A stretch of DNA of 30,666 nt from Tissierellia bacterium (GCA_012521625.1 JAAYLY010000199.1:1-30666); one strand, 5' to 3'; numbered from the stretch's first letter, positions 7,604 through 16,142 are shown. Numbers and translations: made by a program. Notes: a model not told the origin generated them from the letters alone.

Positions 7604-7822
7604 CTACTTCTTTCGCCAGGTTATCCTCCCTCTTGTTAAATCGTAGGGTGAGAGTTCAACTGTTACTCTGTCTCCAGAAAGTATTCGAATATAGTTCATT
7701 CTCAATTTTCCAGAAATATGGGCTAAAATCTCATGACCATTATCTAGTCTTACTTTAAAAATGGCATTAGGTAGTACGTCAACAACGGTACCTTCTACCT
7801 CTATTACATCTTTTTTAGACAT
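7604..7822 (-). CDS. infA: Translation initiation factor IF-1
   Basis: IF-1 binds the A site of the 30S subunit during initiation. The 72-residue product is a single OB-fold with VIEVEGTVVDVLPNAIFKV, then GHEILAHISGKLRMNYIRIL and the closing DLTRGRITWRKK. Length is exactly typical. It sits between the KOW protein and rpmJ, the common Gram-positive arrangement. Confidence 0.98.
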   Translation of the reverse strand: MSKKDVIEVEGTVVDVLPNAIFKVRLDNGHEILAHISGKLRMNYIRILSGDRVTVELSPYDLTRGRITWRKK

Positions 7823-7849
7823 TAGGTTCGAACCTCCTGTTACACGAAT

Positions 7850-8134
7850 TTAGAAATCCTTCCTGTAAGGTTCTAAAATTCTTCTTACAAAGGCATCGTT
7901 CATATCTATGCCTTTTTCCACCTTCTCCTTAAATTCCTCTATAACATCCTTGTATACTATCAGATGTTTGATCTTCTTTCTTTTCGGATTTTCCAGTTTT
8001 CTATACTTCCCATCCACAATAGATACATAGCTATCATCTATTATATCTAGTATAAGGAAAATCCTTCCCTTATCTCTACCAGCTTTAGACATGACTACTT
8101 GCCCAACTGATAAGCCAAAAGTTGTATCCATCAT
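7850..8134 (-). CDS. Small KOW-domain RNA-binding protein (L14e-like)
   Basis: This 94-residue protein has a KOW-type barrel near the N-terminus: LSVGQVVMSKAGRDKGRIF followed by LDIIDDSYVSIVDGKYRKLE. A short basic stretch NPKRKKIKHL and a helical, mixed-charge tail follow. It belongs to the KOW proteins related to archaeal/eukaryotic L14e that are encoded before infA in many Firmicutes; their exact role is not settled, and RNA or ribosome binding is inferred from the fold. Two ATG codons stand side by side at the start. It directly follows adk here, without the usual map gene between them. Confidence 0.85.
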   Translation of the reverse strand: MMDTTFGLSVGQVVMSKAGRDKGRIFLILDIIDDSYVSIVDGKYRKLENPKRKKIKHLIVYKDVIEEFKEKVEKGIDMNDAFVRRILEPYRKDF

Positions 8135-8181
8135 AAATTCACCTCTTTAAAGAAAACTGAAACATCCTCAGAAAGATAATA

Positions 8182-8823
8182 CTACTCAATAGCCTTTACA
8201 ATAGTATTGAATACTTCTTCAATAGGCTGAGTGCCGTCTACATCAAGAATTAATCCCTTTTGTCTATAGAAGTCGATTAAAGGTTGAGTTTGTTCTAAAT
8301 AAACTTGAATTCTTGTAGCTACGGTTTCAACAGTATCATCTTCTCTTTGATATAATTCTCCACCGCATTTATCGCAAATACCTTCGACCTTTGGAGGATT
8401 GTTCTTAATATGGTAAGTAGCACCACATGATCTACAAATTCTTCTACCGACTATCCTTTCAATTAAAACTTCCTTATCGGCTTGAATATTGACAACTTTG
8501 TCAAGTTTTATACCCATTTCATCTAAAGCTTTATCTAAAGCCTCCGCCTGCTCTACCGTTCTTGGGAAGCCATCTAGTAAAAATCCCTCTTTACAATCAT
8601 CTTTAGTTAACCTATCTTGTACGATAGAAACTACTATTTCGTCAGGTACCAGAAGACCCTTATCCATATATTCTTTTGCAGTTTTTCCAAGTTCTGTTCC
8701 TTCTTTTATATTGGCCCTTAAAATATCACCTGTGGAAATATGGGGTATTCCATATCTCTCAACAATATTTGCCGCTTGGGTACCCTTCCCTACTCCAGGT
8801 GGTCCAAGTAAAATTATCCTCAT
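8182..8823 (-). CDS. adk: Adenylate kinase, zinc-binding LID form
   Basis: Adenylate kinase interconverts ATP plus AMP and two ADP in the cytoplasm. The 213 residues carry the P-loop GPPGVGKGT (7-15), the AMP-binding STGDILR, the FLLDGFPRT motif (81-89) and a full-length LID with four zinc cysteines C130, C133, C150 and C153. It lies 18 nt after secY, which is its usual place in the spc operon. Confidence 0.98.
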   Translation of the reverse strand: MRIILLGPPGVGKGTQAANIVERYGIPHISTGDILRANIKEGTELGKTAKEYMDKGLLVPDEIVVSIVQDRLTKDDCKEGFLLDGFPRTVEQAEALDKALDEMGIKLDKVVNIQADKEVLIERIVGRRICRSCGATYHIKNNPPKVEGICDKCGGELYQREDDTVETVATRIQVYLEQTQPLIDFYRQKGLILDVDGTQPIEEVFNTIVKAIE

Positions 8824-8841
8824 ATCTTCATCTCCTATAAC

Positions 8842-10119
8842 TTATTTTAAGAATCCCTTATAATGTCTCATTAACATTTGAGATTCTATTTGTTTTACGG
8901 TTTCTAAAGCTACACCCACTACTATTATGACTGCAGTTCCACCGAAGTTAATTGGCATTTGGAATATCTTTGACATGATTAGCGGTAATATAGCTAATAT
9001 AGCCAGTGAAAATCCACCTACAAATGTCAATCTGGAAACTACCTTGTTTAAGTACTCAGATGTAGGCCTTCCTGGTCTGATTCCAGGTATGAAACCGCCG
9101 TTTTGTTGTAGGCTCTTAGCATATTCTACAGTGTTAAATTGGATTGCAGTGTAGAAATATGTGAAGAACATGATCAGGGCTACATTTAAAATGGAGTAAA
9201 CCCATAATCCTACTGTACCTTGCGGAGTCAAGTATTTAGCTACCCATTGAGCAAAAGCTCCGTCAGAAAACAGAGTTATGGTTTGTGGTAAAGATAGTAA
9301 TGAGGATGCGAATATTACTGGCATAACACCAGCCATTGATACCTTTACAGGTATATGGGTACTCTGTCCACCATACATCTTCCTACCAACAACTCTTTTA
9401 GCATATTGAACAGGGATTTTCCTTTCTCCCTCTTGTAATGCTACTACAAAGGCGATAATAGCTACAAATAATATAGCAAATATTATCACTTTTAATATAC
9501 CTATACTACCTGCAGCAACTCCTCTAACTATACCTATTACGTCTGCAGGGAATCTTGAGATTATACCTACAAAGATGATTAAGGAAATTCCATTTCCAAT
9601 TCCGTACTCAGTTATTTGTTCACCAATCCAAATTAAAAATGCTGTACCAGCTACTAATGTTATAACTACTATTGCTTTTTGCAAAGTTCCTACACTAGGA
9701 TCTAAAGCTGATCTAAAGATACCCATAGTATAGCCTAGTGCTGTAACAGCCGCTAATACCATAGCTAAGATTCTAGTGTACTTATTTATCTTCTTTCTAC
9801 CTTCTTCGCCCTCTTTAGCTAATTCCTCTAGGCTAGGAATAGCTATAGTCAAAAGTTGAATTACTATAGATGCAGTTATATAGGGATAGATATTAGTTGC
9901 AAAGATACTAAAGTTACTAAAAGTTCCACCAGCCATCATGTCTAGGAACTGTAGTATCCCATACTGAGATGACTCAAAAATACTTTTTATAATGGCCTTA
10001 TTCATATAAGGCACAGGAATGCTGGAACCTAGCCTAAAGATCAATAACATCAGTAGCGTAAAGTTCATCTTTTTCCTAATCTCAGGTATTTTCCAGGCGT
10101 TTTTTAAGGTAGAAAGCAT
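8842..10119 (-). CDS. secY: Protein translocase channel subunit SecY
   Basis: SecY forms the pore of the SecYEG channel in the cytoplasmic membrane. The 425 residues have ten predicted membrane segments and family blocks such as PYMN near the N-terminus, MMAGG in the plug region, GIGNGISLIIF, and GERKIPVQYAKRVVG. Also visible are the FIPGIRPGRPT segment and the C-terminal SQMLMRHYKGFLK. Its ATG touches the rplO stop codon with no gap, and the ribosome binding site AGAGGTGAT lies inside rplO, so translation is probably coupled. Confidence 0.98.
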   Translation of the reverse strand: MLSTLKNAWKIPEIRKKMNFTLLMLLIFRLGSSIPVPYMNKAIIKSIFESSQYGILQFLDMMAGGTFSNFSIFATNIYPYITASIVIQLLTIAIPSLEELAKEGEEGRKKINKYTRILAMVLAAVTALGYTMGIFRSALDPSVGTLQKAIVVITLVAGTAFLIWIGEQITEYGIGNGISLIIFVGIISRFPADVIGIVRGVAAGSIGILKVIIFAILFVAIIAFVVALQEGERKIPVQYAKRVVGRKMYGGQSTHIPVKVSMAGVMPVIFASSLLSLPQTITLFSDGAFAQWVAKYLTPQGTVGLWVYSILNVALIMFFTYFYTAIQFNTVEYAKSLQQNGGFIPGIRPGRPTSEYLNKVVSRLTFVGGFSLAILAILPLIMSKIFQMPINFGGTAVIIVVGVALETVKQIESQMLMRHYKGFLK

Positions 10120-10569
10120 CTAAATCACCTCTACCTTTCCGCCGACAGCTTCAATCTTTTCTGTAGCTGATTTACTGAATTTATGGGCCTTAACAGTTAA
10201 TTTCTTTGTAATTTCGCCATTTCCTAATACCTTGATACCGTCAACTGCTTTGCCTTTTTTAACTAGGCCTGCTTCAAATAACAATTCAGGTGTTACTACA
10301 GTATCATCTTCAAACACGTTAAGGTCTTCTATATTGATGATGGCGTATTCTTTAGCAAATATATTTGTAAATCCACGCTTTGGAAGTCTTCTGAATAATG
10401 GTAATTGACCTCCTTCAAATCCTGGTCTAACTCCACCACCGGATCTTGCATTTTGACCCTTGTGACCTCTACCTGAAGTTTTACCAAGACCTGAACCAAT
10501 ACCTCTACCTACTCTTTTTCTTGCTTTACTTCCTCCACCTTCATTTGGCCTTAATTCATGTAACTTCAT
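10120..10569 (-). CDS. rplO: 50S ribosomal protein L15
   Basis: L15 (uL15) is a late-binding large-subunit protein with a long basic N-terminal extension. The 149 residues show MKLHELRPNEGG, KRVGRGIGSGLGKTSGRGHKGQ, GGVRPGFEGGQ-x-PLFRRLPKRGF and the C-terminal VKAHKFSKSA globular part. It precedes secY directly, as in most spc operons, and its last codons carry the secY ribosome binding site. Confidence 0.98.
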   Translation of the reverse strand: MKLHELRPNEGGGSKARKRVGRGIGSGLGKTSGRGHKGQNARSGGGVRPGFEGGQLPLFRRLPKRGFTNIFAKEYAIINIEDLNVFEDDTVVTPELLFEAGLVKKGKAVDGIKVLGNGEITKKLTVKAHKFSKSATEKIEAVGGKVEVI

Positions 10570-10588
10570 TGGCTACACCTCCTTACAC

Positions 10589-10765
10589 TTAGTCTAATAC
10601 TTCAACCATGTAGTTTACTTTTTCTATCATACCTCTTATTTGAGGGGTATCATTCTTTTCAACCACTTGACCGATCTTTCTTAATCCTAGAGCTTCGATT
10701 GTTCTCTTGTGGTTTTCAGGTCTCCCAATTGGGCTTCTAACCAATTTAATCTTGATCTTAGTCAT
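10589..10765 (-). CDS. rpmD: 50S ribosomal protein L30
   Basis: L30 (uL30) is a small large-subunit protein. The gap between rpsE and rplO encodes 58 residues beginning MTKIKIKLVRSPIGRPENHK. The family motif T-x-x-ALGL-R-K-IGQ-V follows near 22-34, and RGMI-x-KV-x-YMVEV near the end. The start ATG follows a GGGGG-type binding site. Size and place (rpsE-rpmD-rplO) are standard. Confidence 0.96.
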   Translation of the reverse strand: MTKIKIKLVRSPIGRPENHKRTIEALGLRKIGQVVEKNDTPQIRGMIEKVNYMVEVLD

Positions 10766-10776
10766 TTTAATCCCCC

Positions 10777-11283
10777 CTAGCCTAAAATTTCTTCTACTGT
10801 TTTTCCTCTTAATCTTGCAACCTCTTCAGCCCTCTTTAAGCCTTTTAAAGCTTCCACGGTTGCGTTAACTACATTTCTAGGGTTATTGCTTCCCAGTGAT
10901 TTAGTTCTGATGTCCCTAATTCCTGCCAACTCACATACGGCACGAACTGCTCCACCAGCGATAACTCCTGTACCTTCTTGGGATGGTTTTAATAAAACTT
11001 TTCCTGCACCAAATTCGCCTATGATTTCATGTGGTATAGTTGTTCCTACTAGTGGTACTTCGATAAGGTGCTTTTTAGCATCTTGTATAGCCTTTCTAAT
11101 AGCATCTGGTACTTCTAGTGCCTTGCCCATTCCTACTCCAACGTGACCGTTTCCATCTCCAACTACTACAAGGGCACTAAATCTGAAGTTCCTACCACCC
11201 TTTACTACCTTAGTAACCCTATTTATATGAACAACTCTTTCTTGTAAGTCTAACTCATCTGGATTAATAAATGAACGCTCCAT
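10777..11283 (-). CDS. rpsE: 30S ribosomal protein S5
   Basis: S5 (uS5) helps shape the mRNA entry channel and decoding fidelity. The 168 residues contain the double-stranded RNA-binding N-domain with VVHINRVTKVVKGGRNFRFS and VGDGNGHVGVGMGKA. The C-domain has LLKPSQEGTGVIAGGAVRAV and SLGSNNPRNVVNAT. The loop residues where spectinomycin-resistance changes are known (VKGGR region) look wild type. It follows rplR by 17 nt. Confidence 0.98.
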   Translation of the reverse strand: MERSFINPDELDLQERVVHINRVTKVVKGGRNFRFSALVVVGDGNGHVGVGMGKALEVPDAIRKAIQDAKKHLIEVPLVGTTIPHEIIGEFGAGKVLLKPSQEGTGVIAGGAVRAVCELAGIRDIRTKSLGSNNPRNVVNATVEALKGLKRAEEVARLRGKTVEEILG

Positions 11284-11300
11284 TAATTCCCCTCCTTCTA

Positions 11301-11663
11301 TTAAAATTTAAGTCCAGCTTCTCTAGCACCCTCAGCAAGTGCTTGAACTCTACCATGATAGATATAGCCACCTCTATCAAATACTACATTCTCTATGCCT
11401 TTTTCTAATGCTCTCTTAGCAATAAGTTCACCTACAACTTTAGCAGCTTCCTTATTTCCAGTTGAAGTAAGGTTTAGAGACTTATCTAAAGTAGAAGCTG
11501 AAACTAGTGTATGACCTTTCGTATCATCGATAATTTGGGCATAGATGTGTTTTCCACTTCTATATACATTTAATCTTGGTCTTTCTGCTGTTCCAGAAAT
11601 CTTTTTTCTAACTCTTCTATGTCTAGCTTTTCTATTTAGATTTCTATCTTCTTTTTTTATCAT
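11301..11663 (-). CDS. rplR: 50S ribosomal protein L18
   Basis: L18 (uL18) binds 5S rRNA together with L5. The 120 residues carry the basic N-terminus with RKARHRRVRKKISGTAERPR, LNVYRSGKHIYAQIIDD and the C-terminal FDRGGYIYHGRVQALAEGAR. Length and position between rplF and rpsE are standard. Confidence 0.98.
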   Translation of the reverse strand: MIKKEDRNLNRKARHRRVRKKISGTAERPRLNVYRSGKHIYAQIIDDTKGHTLVSASTLDKSLNLTSTGNKEAAKVVGELIAKRALEKGIENVVFDRGGYIYHGRVQALAEGAREAGLKF

Positions 11664-11678
11664 TTATTTCACTCCCTT

Positions 11679-12218
11679 CTACTTACCTGTCTTACCAACC
11701 TTACGCCTTACGACCTCATCAGCATATCTGACACCTTTTCCTTTATAAGGTTCAGGTTTTCTAAATCCTCTTATAACAGCTGCATAGTTACCTACTTGTT
11801 GCTTATCAGTGCCTTTAACCACGATAGTATTAGCTGATGGCACTTCTACTTCTATGCCTTCTGGATCCTCTAATTCTATAGGGTGTGAGAAACCAAGATT
11901 TAATATTAACTTCTTACCTTGCTTTTGTGCTCTATATCCAGTACCTTCTATTACTAGTGTTTTAGAATATCCTTCTGTAACACCCTCTATCATGTTTGCT
12001 ATTAATGTTCTTGATAAACCATGTAATGATCTATGTTTTTTTAAGTCACTTGGTCTAGTAACTGTAATTTCGCCATCTTCTATTTGAATCTTCATATCCG
12101 GATTGATTTGTTGTGTTAAAGTACCCTTTGGTCCTTTAACTTCCACAACATTGTTGTCAAGAAGTTTAACTTCAACTCCGCTTGGTATAGTTATTGGTTT
12201 CAATCCTATTCTTGACAT
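11679..12218 (-). CDS. rplF: 50S ribosomal protein L6
   Basis: L6 (uL6) lies near the factor-binding site of the large subunit. The 179 residues form two similar domains. Family blocks are MSRIGLKPITIPSGVEV, VEVKGPKGTL, TLIANMIEGVTEGYSKTL and the C-terminal RKPEPYKGKGVRYADEVVRR. It follows rpsH by 36 nt; no unusual structure is obvious in that gap. Confidence 0.98.
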   Translation of the reverse strand: MSRIGLKPITIPSGVEVKLLDNNVVEVKGPKGTLTQQINPDMKIQIEDGEITVTRPSDLKKHRSLHGLSRTLIANMIEGVTEGYSKTLVIEGTGYRAQKQGKKLILNLGFSHPIELEDPEGIEVEVPSANTIVVKGTDKQQVGNYAAVIRGFRKPEPYKGKGVRYADEVVRRKVGKTGK

Positions 12219-12254
12219 GAGTGCACCTCCTGTTCCATAAATTTAATCGCTATA

Positions 12255-12650
12255 TTACCAAACATAACAAATAACTTCTCCACCTATACCTAACTTTCTA
12301 GCTTCTTTATCAGTCATAAGACCCTTAGAAGTTGAAAGTATAGCTATTCCTAGTCCACCTAGGACTCTTGGAACTTCGTCGCTTTTTACGTAAACCCTTA
12401 GGCCAGGCTTTGATATTCTCTTAATGCCGCTTATTACCTTTTCGTTTTGGCTACCGTATTTAATTTCAATCCTGATTATTCCTTGTTTACCATCATCTAT
12501 AACATCGTAACCCTTTATGAATCCTTCGTCTAAAAGGATTTGAGCTATTTGCTTTTTAATATTGGAAGCGGGAATATCAACAGATTCATGTCTTGCATTA
12601 CTGCCATTTCTAATCCTTGTTAACATATCAGCTATTGGATCTGTCATCAT
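12255..12650 (-). CDS. rpsH: 30S ribosomal protein S8
   Basis: S8 (uS8) binds the central domain of 16S rRNA; in E. coli it also represses the spc operon. The 131 residues begin MMTDPIADMLTRIRNG and end in the conserved STSKGLMTDKEARKLGIGGE-x-x-CYVW. The first of two adjacent ATG codons has the better spacing from AGGAGG. I did not recognise an S8-binding operator in the neighbouring gaps. Confidence 0.98.
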   Translation of the reverse strand: MMTDPIADMLTRIRNGSNARHESVDIPASNIKKQIAQILLDEGFIKGYDVIDDGKQGIIRIEIKYGSQNEKVISGIKRISKPGLRVYVKSDEVPRVLGGLGIAILSTSKGLMTDKEARKLGIGGEVICYVW

Positions 12651-12678
12651 AGTTAGCTACCTCCTTTCATATCTTCAA

Positions 12679-12864
12679 CTACCAGCTAGCTTTTCTAACT
12701 CCAGGAATTTGGCCCTTATATGCCAATTCTCTAAAGCAGATACGGCATACTCCGTACTTTCTTAAATAAGCATGTGGTCTACCACAAATTTTACACCTGT
12801 TGTACTCTCTTGTGCTAAACTTTTGCTTTCTCTTTTGTTTAGCAATCATGGATTTTTTTGCCAA
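12679..12864 (-). CDS. rpsN: 30S ribosomal protein S14, zinc form (type Z)
   Basis: S14 (uS14) binds in the head of the small subunit. This is the short zinc form: 61 residues with ligands C24, C27, C40 and C43 in CKIC and CRIC pairs, ending GQIPGVRKASW. Zinc-independent, longer paralogues exist in some Firmicutes for zinc shortage; this is not one. It lies between rplE and rpsH as expected. Confidence 0.98.
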   Translation of the reverse strand: MAKKSMIAKQKRKQKFSTREYNRCKICGRPHAYLRKYGVCRICFRELAYKGQIPGVRKASW

Positions 12865-12881
12865 ATTACTTCCCTCCTCCT

Positions 12882-13424
12882 TTATTTTCTAAAGGGCATT
12901 CCCATTTCTTCTAAGAACACTCTAGCTTCTTCGTCTGTCTTAGCAGTAGTTACTATAACTATATCTAAACCTCTGATGCTTTCAACCATATCATAATCTA
13001 TTTCAGGGAAAATTAACTGTTCTTTTATACCTAGGGCATAATTTCCTCTACCATCAAAGGATGTAGGGCTTACTCCTCTAAAGTCTCTAACCCTTGGTAG
13101 GGCAACATTTATTAATTTGTCTAGGAAGTGATACATCCTATCTCCTCTTAGTGTTACCTTTGCTCCTACCTTCATACCTTCACGTAGTTTGAAGTTAGCA
13201 ATTGACTTTTTCGCTCTTGTTACTACTGGTTTTTGTCCTGTTATAGCTTCTAATTCTTTTACAGCTGATTCTAGGGATTTAGGATTGTCTTTAGCTCCAC
13301 CAATTCCCATGTTTATTACGATCTTTTCTAGTTTTGGTACTTCCATTACATTTTTGTATTGGAACTTTTCCATTAAGGCATTTATAACTTCGTTTTCATA
13401 TTTTTCCTTTAATCTGGAAGCCAT
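12882..13424 (-). CDS. rplE: 50S ribosomal protein L5
   Basis: L5 (uL5) binds 5S rRNA and helps form an inter-subunit bridge. The 180 residues show YKNVMEVPKLEKIVINMGIG, then GQKPVVTRAKKSIANFKLREG, VTLRGDRMYHFLDKLI and the C-terminal DIVIVTTAKTDEEARVFLEE. Size and position between rplX and rpsN are normal. Confidence 0.98.
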   Translation of the reverse strand: MASRLKEKYENEVINALMEKFQYKNVMEVPKLEKIVINMGIGGAKDNPKSLESAVKELEAITGQKPVVTRAKKSIANFKLREGMKVGAKVTLRGDRMYHFLDKLINVALPRVRDFRGVSPTSFDGRGNYALGIKEQLIFPEIDYDMVESIRGLDIVIVTTAKTDEEARVFLEEMGMPFRK

Positions 13425-13445
13425 ATTGTCTTACCTCCCCTCCAA

Positions 13446-13757
13446 CTATTTATCTAATATTTCTCCACATTTTCTACAAACTCTAACCTTTTTTCCATCT
13501 CTAACTTCATGGCCTACTCTTACGCCTTGTTTATCTTTGTCACAATATAGCATTACCTTTGAAACATGAATAGGTCCTTCAGCCTTTATAATTCCACCTG
13601 GTCTATCTGGTCCCATAGGTCTTTGATGTCTTGTTAAGATGTTTACTCCTTCAACTATCACCCTATTTTGTTTAGGGAAAGCCTTCATTACTTTGCCGAT
13701 CTTCCCTCTGTCTTTACCAGATATGACTACAACTTTATCTCCGCTTTTAACATGCAT
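13446..13757 (-). CDS. rplX: 50S ribosomal protein L24
   Basis: L24 (uL24) starts large-subunit assembly and lies near the exit tunnel. The 103 residues carry a KOW motif KSGDKVVVISGKDRGKIGKV, then RVIVEGVNILTRHQRP and a C-terminal CRKCG. I start it at the ATG at 13757, 6 nt after GGAGGTG. A GTG three codons earlier lies within that ribosome binding site. Confidence 0.97.
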   Translation of the reverse strand: MHVKSGDKVVVISGKDRGKIGKVMKAFPKQNRVIVEGVNILTRHQRPMGPDRPGGIIKAEGPIHVSKVMLYCDKDKQGVRVGHEVRDGKKVRVCRKCGEILDK

Positions 13758-13772
13758 GCTATACACCTCCTC

Positions 13773-14141
13773 TTATAGTACTTCCGGTGCTAAAGATATG
13801 ATTTTCATGAAGTTACCACTTCTTAATTCCCTTGTAACAGGTCCGAAAATACGTGTACCTACAGGGTTTTTGTCGTCTTTTATAATAACAGCTGCGTTAT
13901 CATCGAATTTTATATATGAACCGTCTTTTCTTCTAACGCCGTATTTTGACCTAACTACAACTGCTTTAACTACATCACCTTTTTTAACAACACCACCAGG
14001 TGTTGCACTCTTAACTGAACAAACTACTATATCACCAATTTGAGCATATCTTTTGTTTGTTCCACCTAGAACTCTGATAACAAGAACTTCTTTAGCTCCT
14101 GAATTGTCAGCAACCCTTAAACGACTCTCAGTTTGGATCAT
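13773..14141 (-). CDS. rplN: 50S ribosomal protein L14
   Basis: L14 (uL14) lies at the subunit interface. The 122 residues begin MIQTESRLRVADNSGAKEVL, continue with GDIVVCSVKSATPGG-x-VKKGDVVKAV, and end GNFMKIISLAPEVL, all standard for the family. It lies between rpsQ and rplX. Confidence 0.98.
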   Translation of the reverse strand: MIQTESRLRVADNSGAKEVLVIRVLGGTNKRYAQIGDIVVCSVKSATPGGVVKKGDVVKAVVVRSKYGVRRKDGSYIKFDDNAAVIIKDDKNPVGTRIFGPVTRELRSGNFMKIISLAPEVL

Positions 14142-14174
14142 TAGAATACCTCCTTCCTTATAAAGGGATTATGA

Positions 14175-14429
14175 TTATTGCGCCTTTTCTATTATTTCTA
14201 CTACTCTCCAACGCTTATCCTTGCTTAGCGGTCTAGTTTCCATTATTCTTACTCTATCGCCTATGCTACAAGCATTTTCTTCATCATGGGCTTTAAACTT
14301 TGTAGTTTTTCTAATTTGTTTTCCGTATAAAGGGTGTTTTACGAAAGTTTCAACTGCTACTACTACCGTCTTATCCATCTTGTCGCTAACTACGGTACCT
14401 ACTCTAACCTTACGATTACCTCTTGTCAT
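14175..14429 (-). CDS. rpsQ: 30S ribosomal protein S17
   Basis: S17 (uS17) is an OB-fold primary binder of 16S rRNA. The 84 residues contain GTVVSDKMDKTVVVAVE, KHPLYGKQIRKTTKFKAHDE and IGDRVRIMETRPLSKDKRWR, the three classic family blocks. Its ATG follows an AGGAGGT site. It follows rpmC closely. Confidence 0.98.
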   Translation of the reverse strand: MTRGNRKVRVGTVVSDKMDKTVVVAVETFVKHPLYGKQIRKTTKFKAHDEENACSIGDRVRIMETRPLSKDKRWRVVEIIEKAQ

Positions 14430-14435
14430 ATGAGA

Positions 14436-14642
14436 TTAGACCTCCTTTCCTATCCCTAATTCTCTTTCTCTTAAAATGGTCTTTATACGAGCTATATCTT
14501 TTCTGACGGCTTTAATTCTTAAAGGGTTATCTAGTTGACCTGTGGCCTTTTGAAATCTTAAATTGAATAATTCAGCCTTTAATTCCAATAGTTTGTCGTT
14601 TAATTCCTTACTTGACAATTGGCGAATTTCTTTAGCTTTCAT
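14436..14642 (-). CDS. rpmC: 50S ribosomal protein L29
   Basis: L29 (uL29) is a small two-helix protein near the exit tunnel and the trigger factor docking site. From the ATG at 14642 the product is 68 residues starting MKAKEIRQLSSKELNDKL, with the family motif ELFNLRFQKATGQLDNP-x-RI. This start overlaps the end of rplP by 11 nt, so the two genes are translationally coupled. A longer reading from 14678 would add 12 residues not seen in the family. Confidence 0.96.
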   Translation of the reverse strand: MKAKEIRQLSSKELNDKLLELKAELFNLRFQKATGQLDNPLRIKAVRKDIARIKTILRERELGIGKEV

Positions 14643-15072
14643 CAGCTTCACCACCCTTTTCTTGGCCTTCACGTACAACGAATTTTGTCTTTATAGGTAA
14701 TTTATGAGCGGCTAATCTCATAGCTTCTCTAGCAGCTTCTTCTGATACTCCACCCATTTCGAATAAAATCCTACCTGGTTTTACAACTGCTACCCAGTAT
14801 TCTGGTGAACCCTTACCAGCACCCATACGTGTTTCAGCTGGTTTTTCAGTTACTGGCTTATCTGGGAATACCTTAATCCAGATATTACCACCTCTTCTAA
14901 CGTATCTAGTCATAGCACGTCTTGCAGCCTCGATTTGGTTAGATGTAATCCATGCAGGCTCTAATGCTTGTAGACCAAATTCACCATATGTTATAGTATT
15001 GCCTCTTTGCGCTTTACCCTTCATTCTACCTCTATGAACTTTACGATATTTTACTCTCTTAGGCATTAACAT
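14632..15072 (-). CDS. rplP: 50S ribosomal protein L16
   Basis: L16 (uL16) lies near the peptidyl transferase centre and A-site tRNA. The 146 residues show MPKRVKYRKVHRGRMKG, GEFGLQALEPAWITSNQIEA, RRGG-x-IWIKVFPDKPVT and MGAGKGSPEYWVAVVKPGR. The ATG at 15072 has the best spacing (9 nt) from GGAGG; an ATG two codons later matches the usual protein start but is 15 nt away. The acidic last residues overlap rpmC. Confidence 0.97.
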   Translation of the reverse strand: MLMPKRVKYRKVHRGRMKGKAQRGNTITYGEFGLQALEPAWITSNQIEAARRAMTRYVRRGGNIWIKVFPDKPVTEKPAETRMGAGKGSPEYWVAVVKPGRILFEMGGVSEEAAREAMRLAAHKLPIKTKFVVREGQEKGGEADES

Positions 15073-15098
15073 AATTTACTTCCTCCTTCCTACAGTTT

Positions 15099-15767
15099 TT
15101 AATTAACTGTTTCTTTTATTTTATTTTCCTCTTTTTTAGTAGGAAGAACTTCTCCTTTATATATCCACACTTTAACACCAAGCTTACCGTAAGTTGTGTC
15201 TGCTTCAGCAAAGCCATAGTCGATATCAGCTCTTAAAGTTTGTAAAGGTATAGTTCCTTCACTATATCCTTCTGTCCTTGCCATATCGGCTCCACCAAGT
15301 CTACCGGATACTTGAGTCTTAATACCCTTAGCTCCAAATCTCATGGTTCTTTGGATAGCTTGCTTCATAGCTCTTCTGAAGGACACCCTTCTTTCCAGTT
15401 GTGATGCAATGTTCTCAGCTACTAATTGTGCATCAAGCTCTGGTGTTTTGACTTCTTCCACATTTACTACAACTGACTTTTTAGTCATCTTTTCAAGTTC
15501 TTTCCTTAACTCTTCTACTCCTGAACCGCCTCTACCTATAACCATTCCAGGCTTAGCTGTATATATACTTAGCTTAACCCTATTGGCAGCTCTCTCGATT
15601 TCAATTTTTGATATTCCTGCTATATATAATTTCTTTTTAACATATTCACGGATCTTATGGTCTTCGATTAAGTATTCATTAAAATTTTTCTTATCTGCAT
15701 ACCACTTTGAATCCCAATCCTTTATAACACCAACTCTTAGACCATGTGGATTAACTTTTTGACCCAT
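15099..15767 (-). CDS. rpsC: 30S ribosomal protein S3
   Basis: S3 (uS3) forms part of the mRNA entry channel and its helicase activity. The 222 residues start MGQKVNPHGLRVG. A KH domain follows with KPGMVIGRGGSGVEELRKEL (about 73-92), and the C-terminal half has RRVSFRRAMKQAIQR and GRLGGADMARTEGYSEGTIP. Order rplV-rpsC-rplP is standard. Confidence 0.98.
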   Translation of the reverse strand: MGQKVNPHGLRVGVIKDWDSKWYADKKNFNEYLIEDHKIREYVKKKLYIAGISKIEIERAANRVKLSIYTAKPGMVIGRGGSGVEELRKELEKMTKKSVVVNVEEVKTPELDAQLVAENIASQLERRVSFRRAMKQAIQRTMRFGAKGIKTQVSGRLGGADMARTEGYSEGTIPLQTLRADIDYGFAEADTTYGKLGVKVWIYKGEVLPTKKEENKIKETVN

Positions 15768-15784
15768 TAACTATCCCTCCTTTT

Positions 15785-16120
15785 CTACTCGCGTTCTTTA
15801 ACAACTACCCCAATATGACTAGTTCTCTTGATTATTGGATAAGCCATACCTCTACCCTTCGGTCTCCATCTCTTCATTTGAGGACCGTCGTTGGCATATG
15901 CTTCATATACATATAGTTTATCTCTATCTAAATTTAAGTTGTTTTCCGCATTAGCAATTGCAGAGTTTAGAACTTTTTCTAAAACCCTAGCACCTTTTTT
16001 TGGTGTAAACCTCAAGATAGTTAGAGCTTCGTCCACTTGTTTGCCTCTAATTTCTTTACATATGAAGTTTACCTTTAATGGTGAAATACGAACGTATTTA
16101 GCCACAGCTTTCGCTTCCAT
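15785..16120 (-). CDS. rplV: 50S ribosomal protein L22
   Basis: L22 (uL22) lines the exit tunnel with a long beta hairpin. The 111 residues include YVRISPLKVNFICKEIRGK, LNSAIANAENN and the tunnel hairpin with GPQMKRWRPKGRGMAYPI. The hairpin looks intact, with none of the insertions or deletions known from macrolide resistance. It lies between rpsS and rpsC. Confidence 0.98.
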   Translation of the reverse strand: MEAKAVAKYVRISPLKVNFICKEIRGKQVDEALTILRFTPKKGARVLEKVLNSAIANAENNLNLDRDKLYVYEAYANDGPQMKRWRPKGRGMAYPIIKRTSHIGVVVKERE

Positions 16121-16142
16121 CTGATTCCCTCCTTTTCAACCA

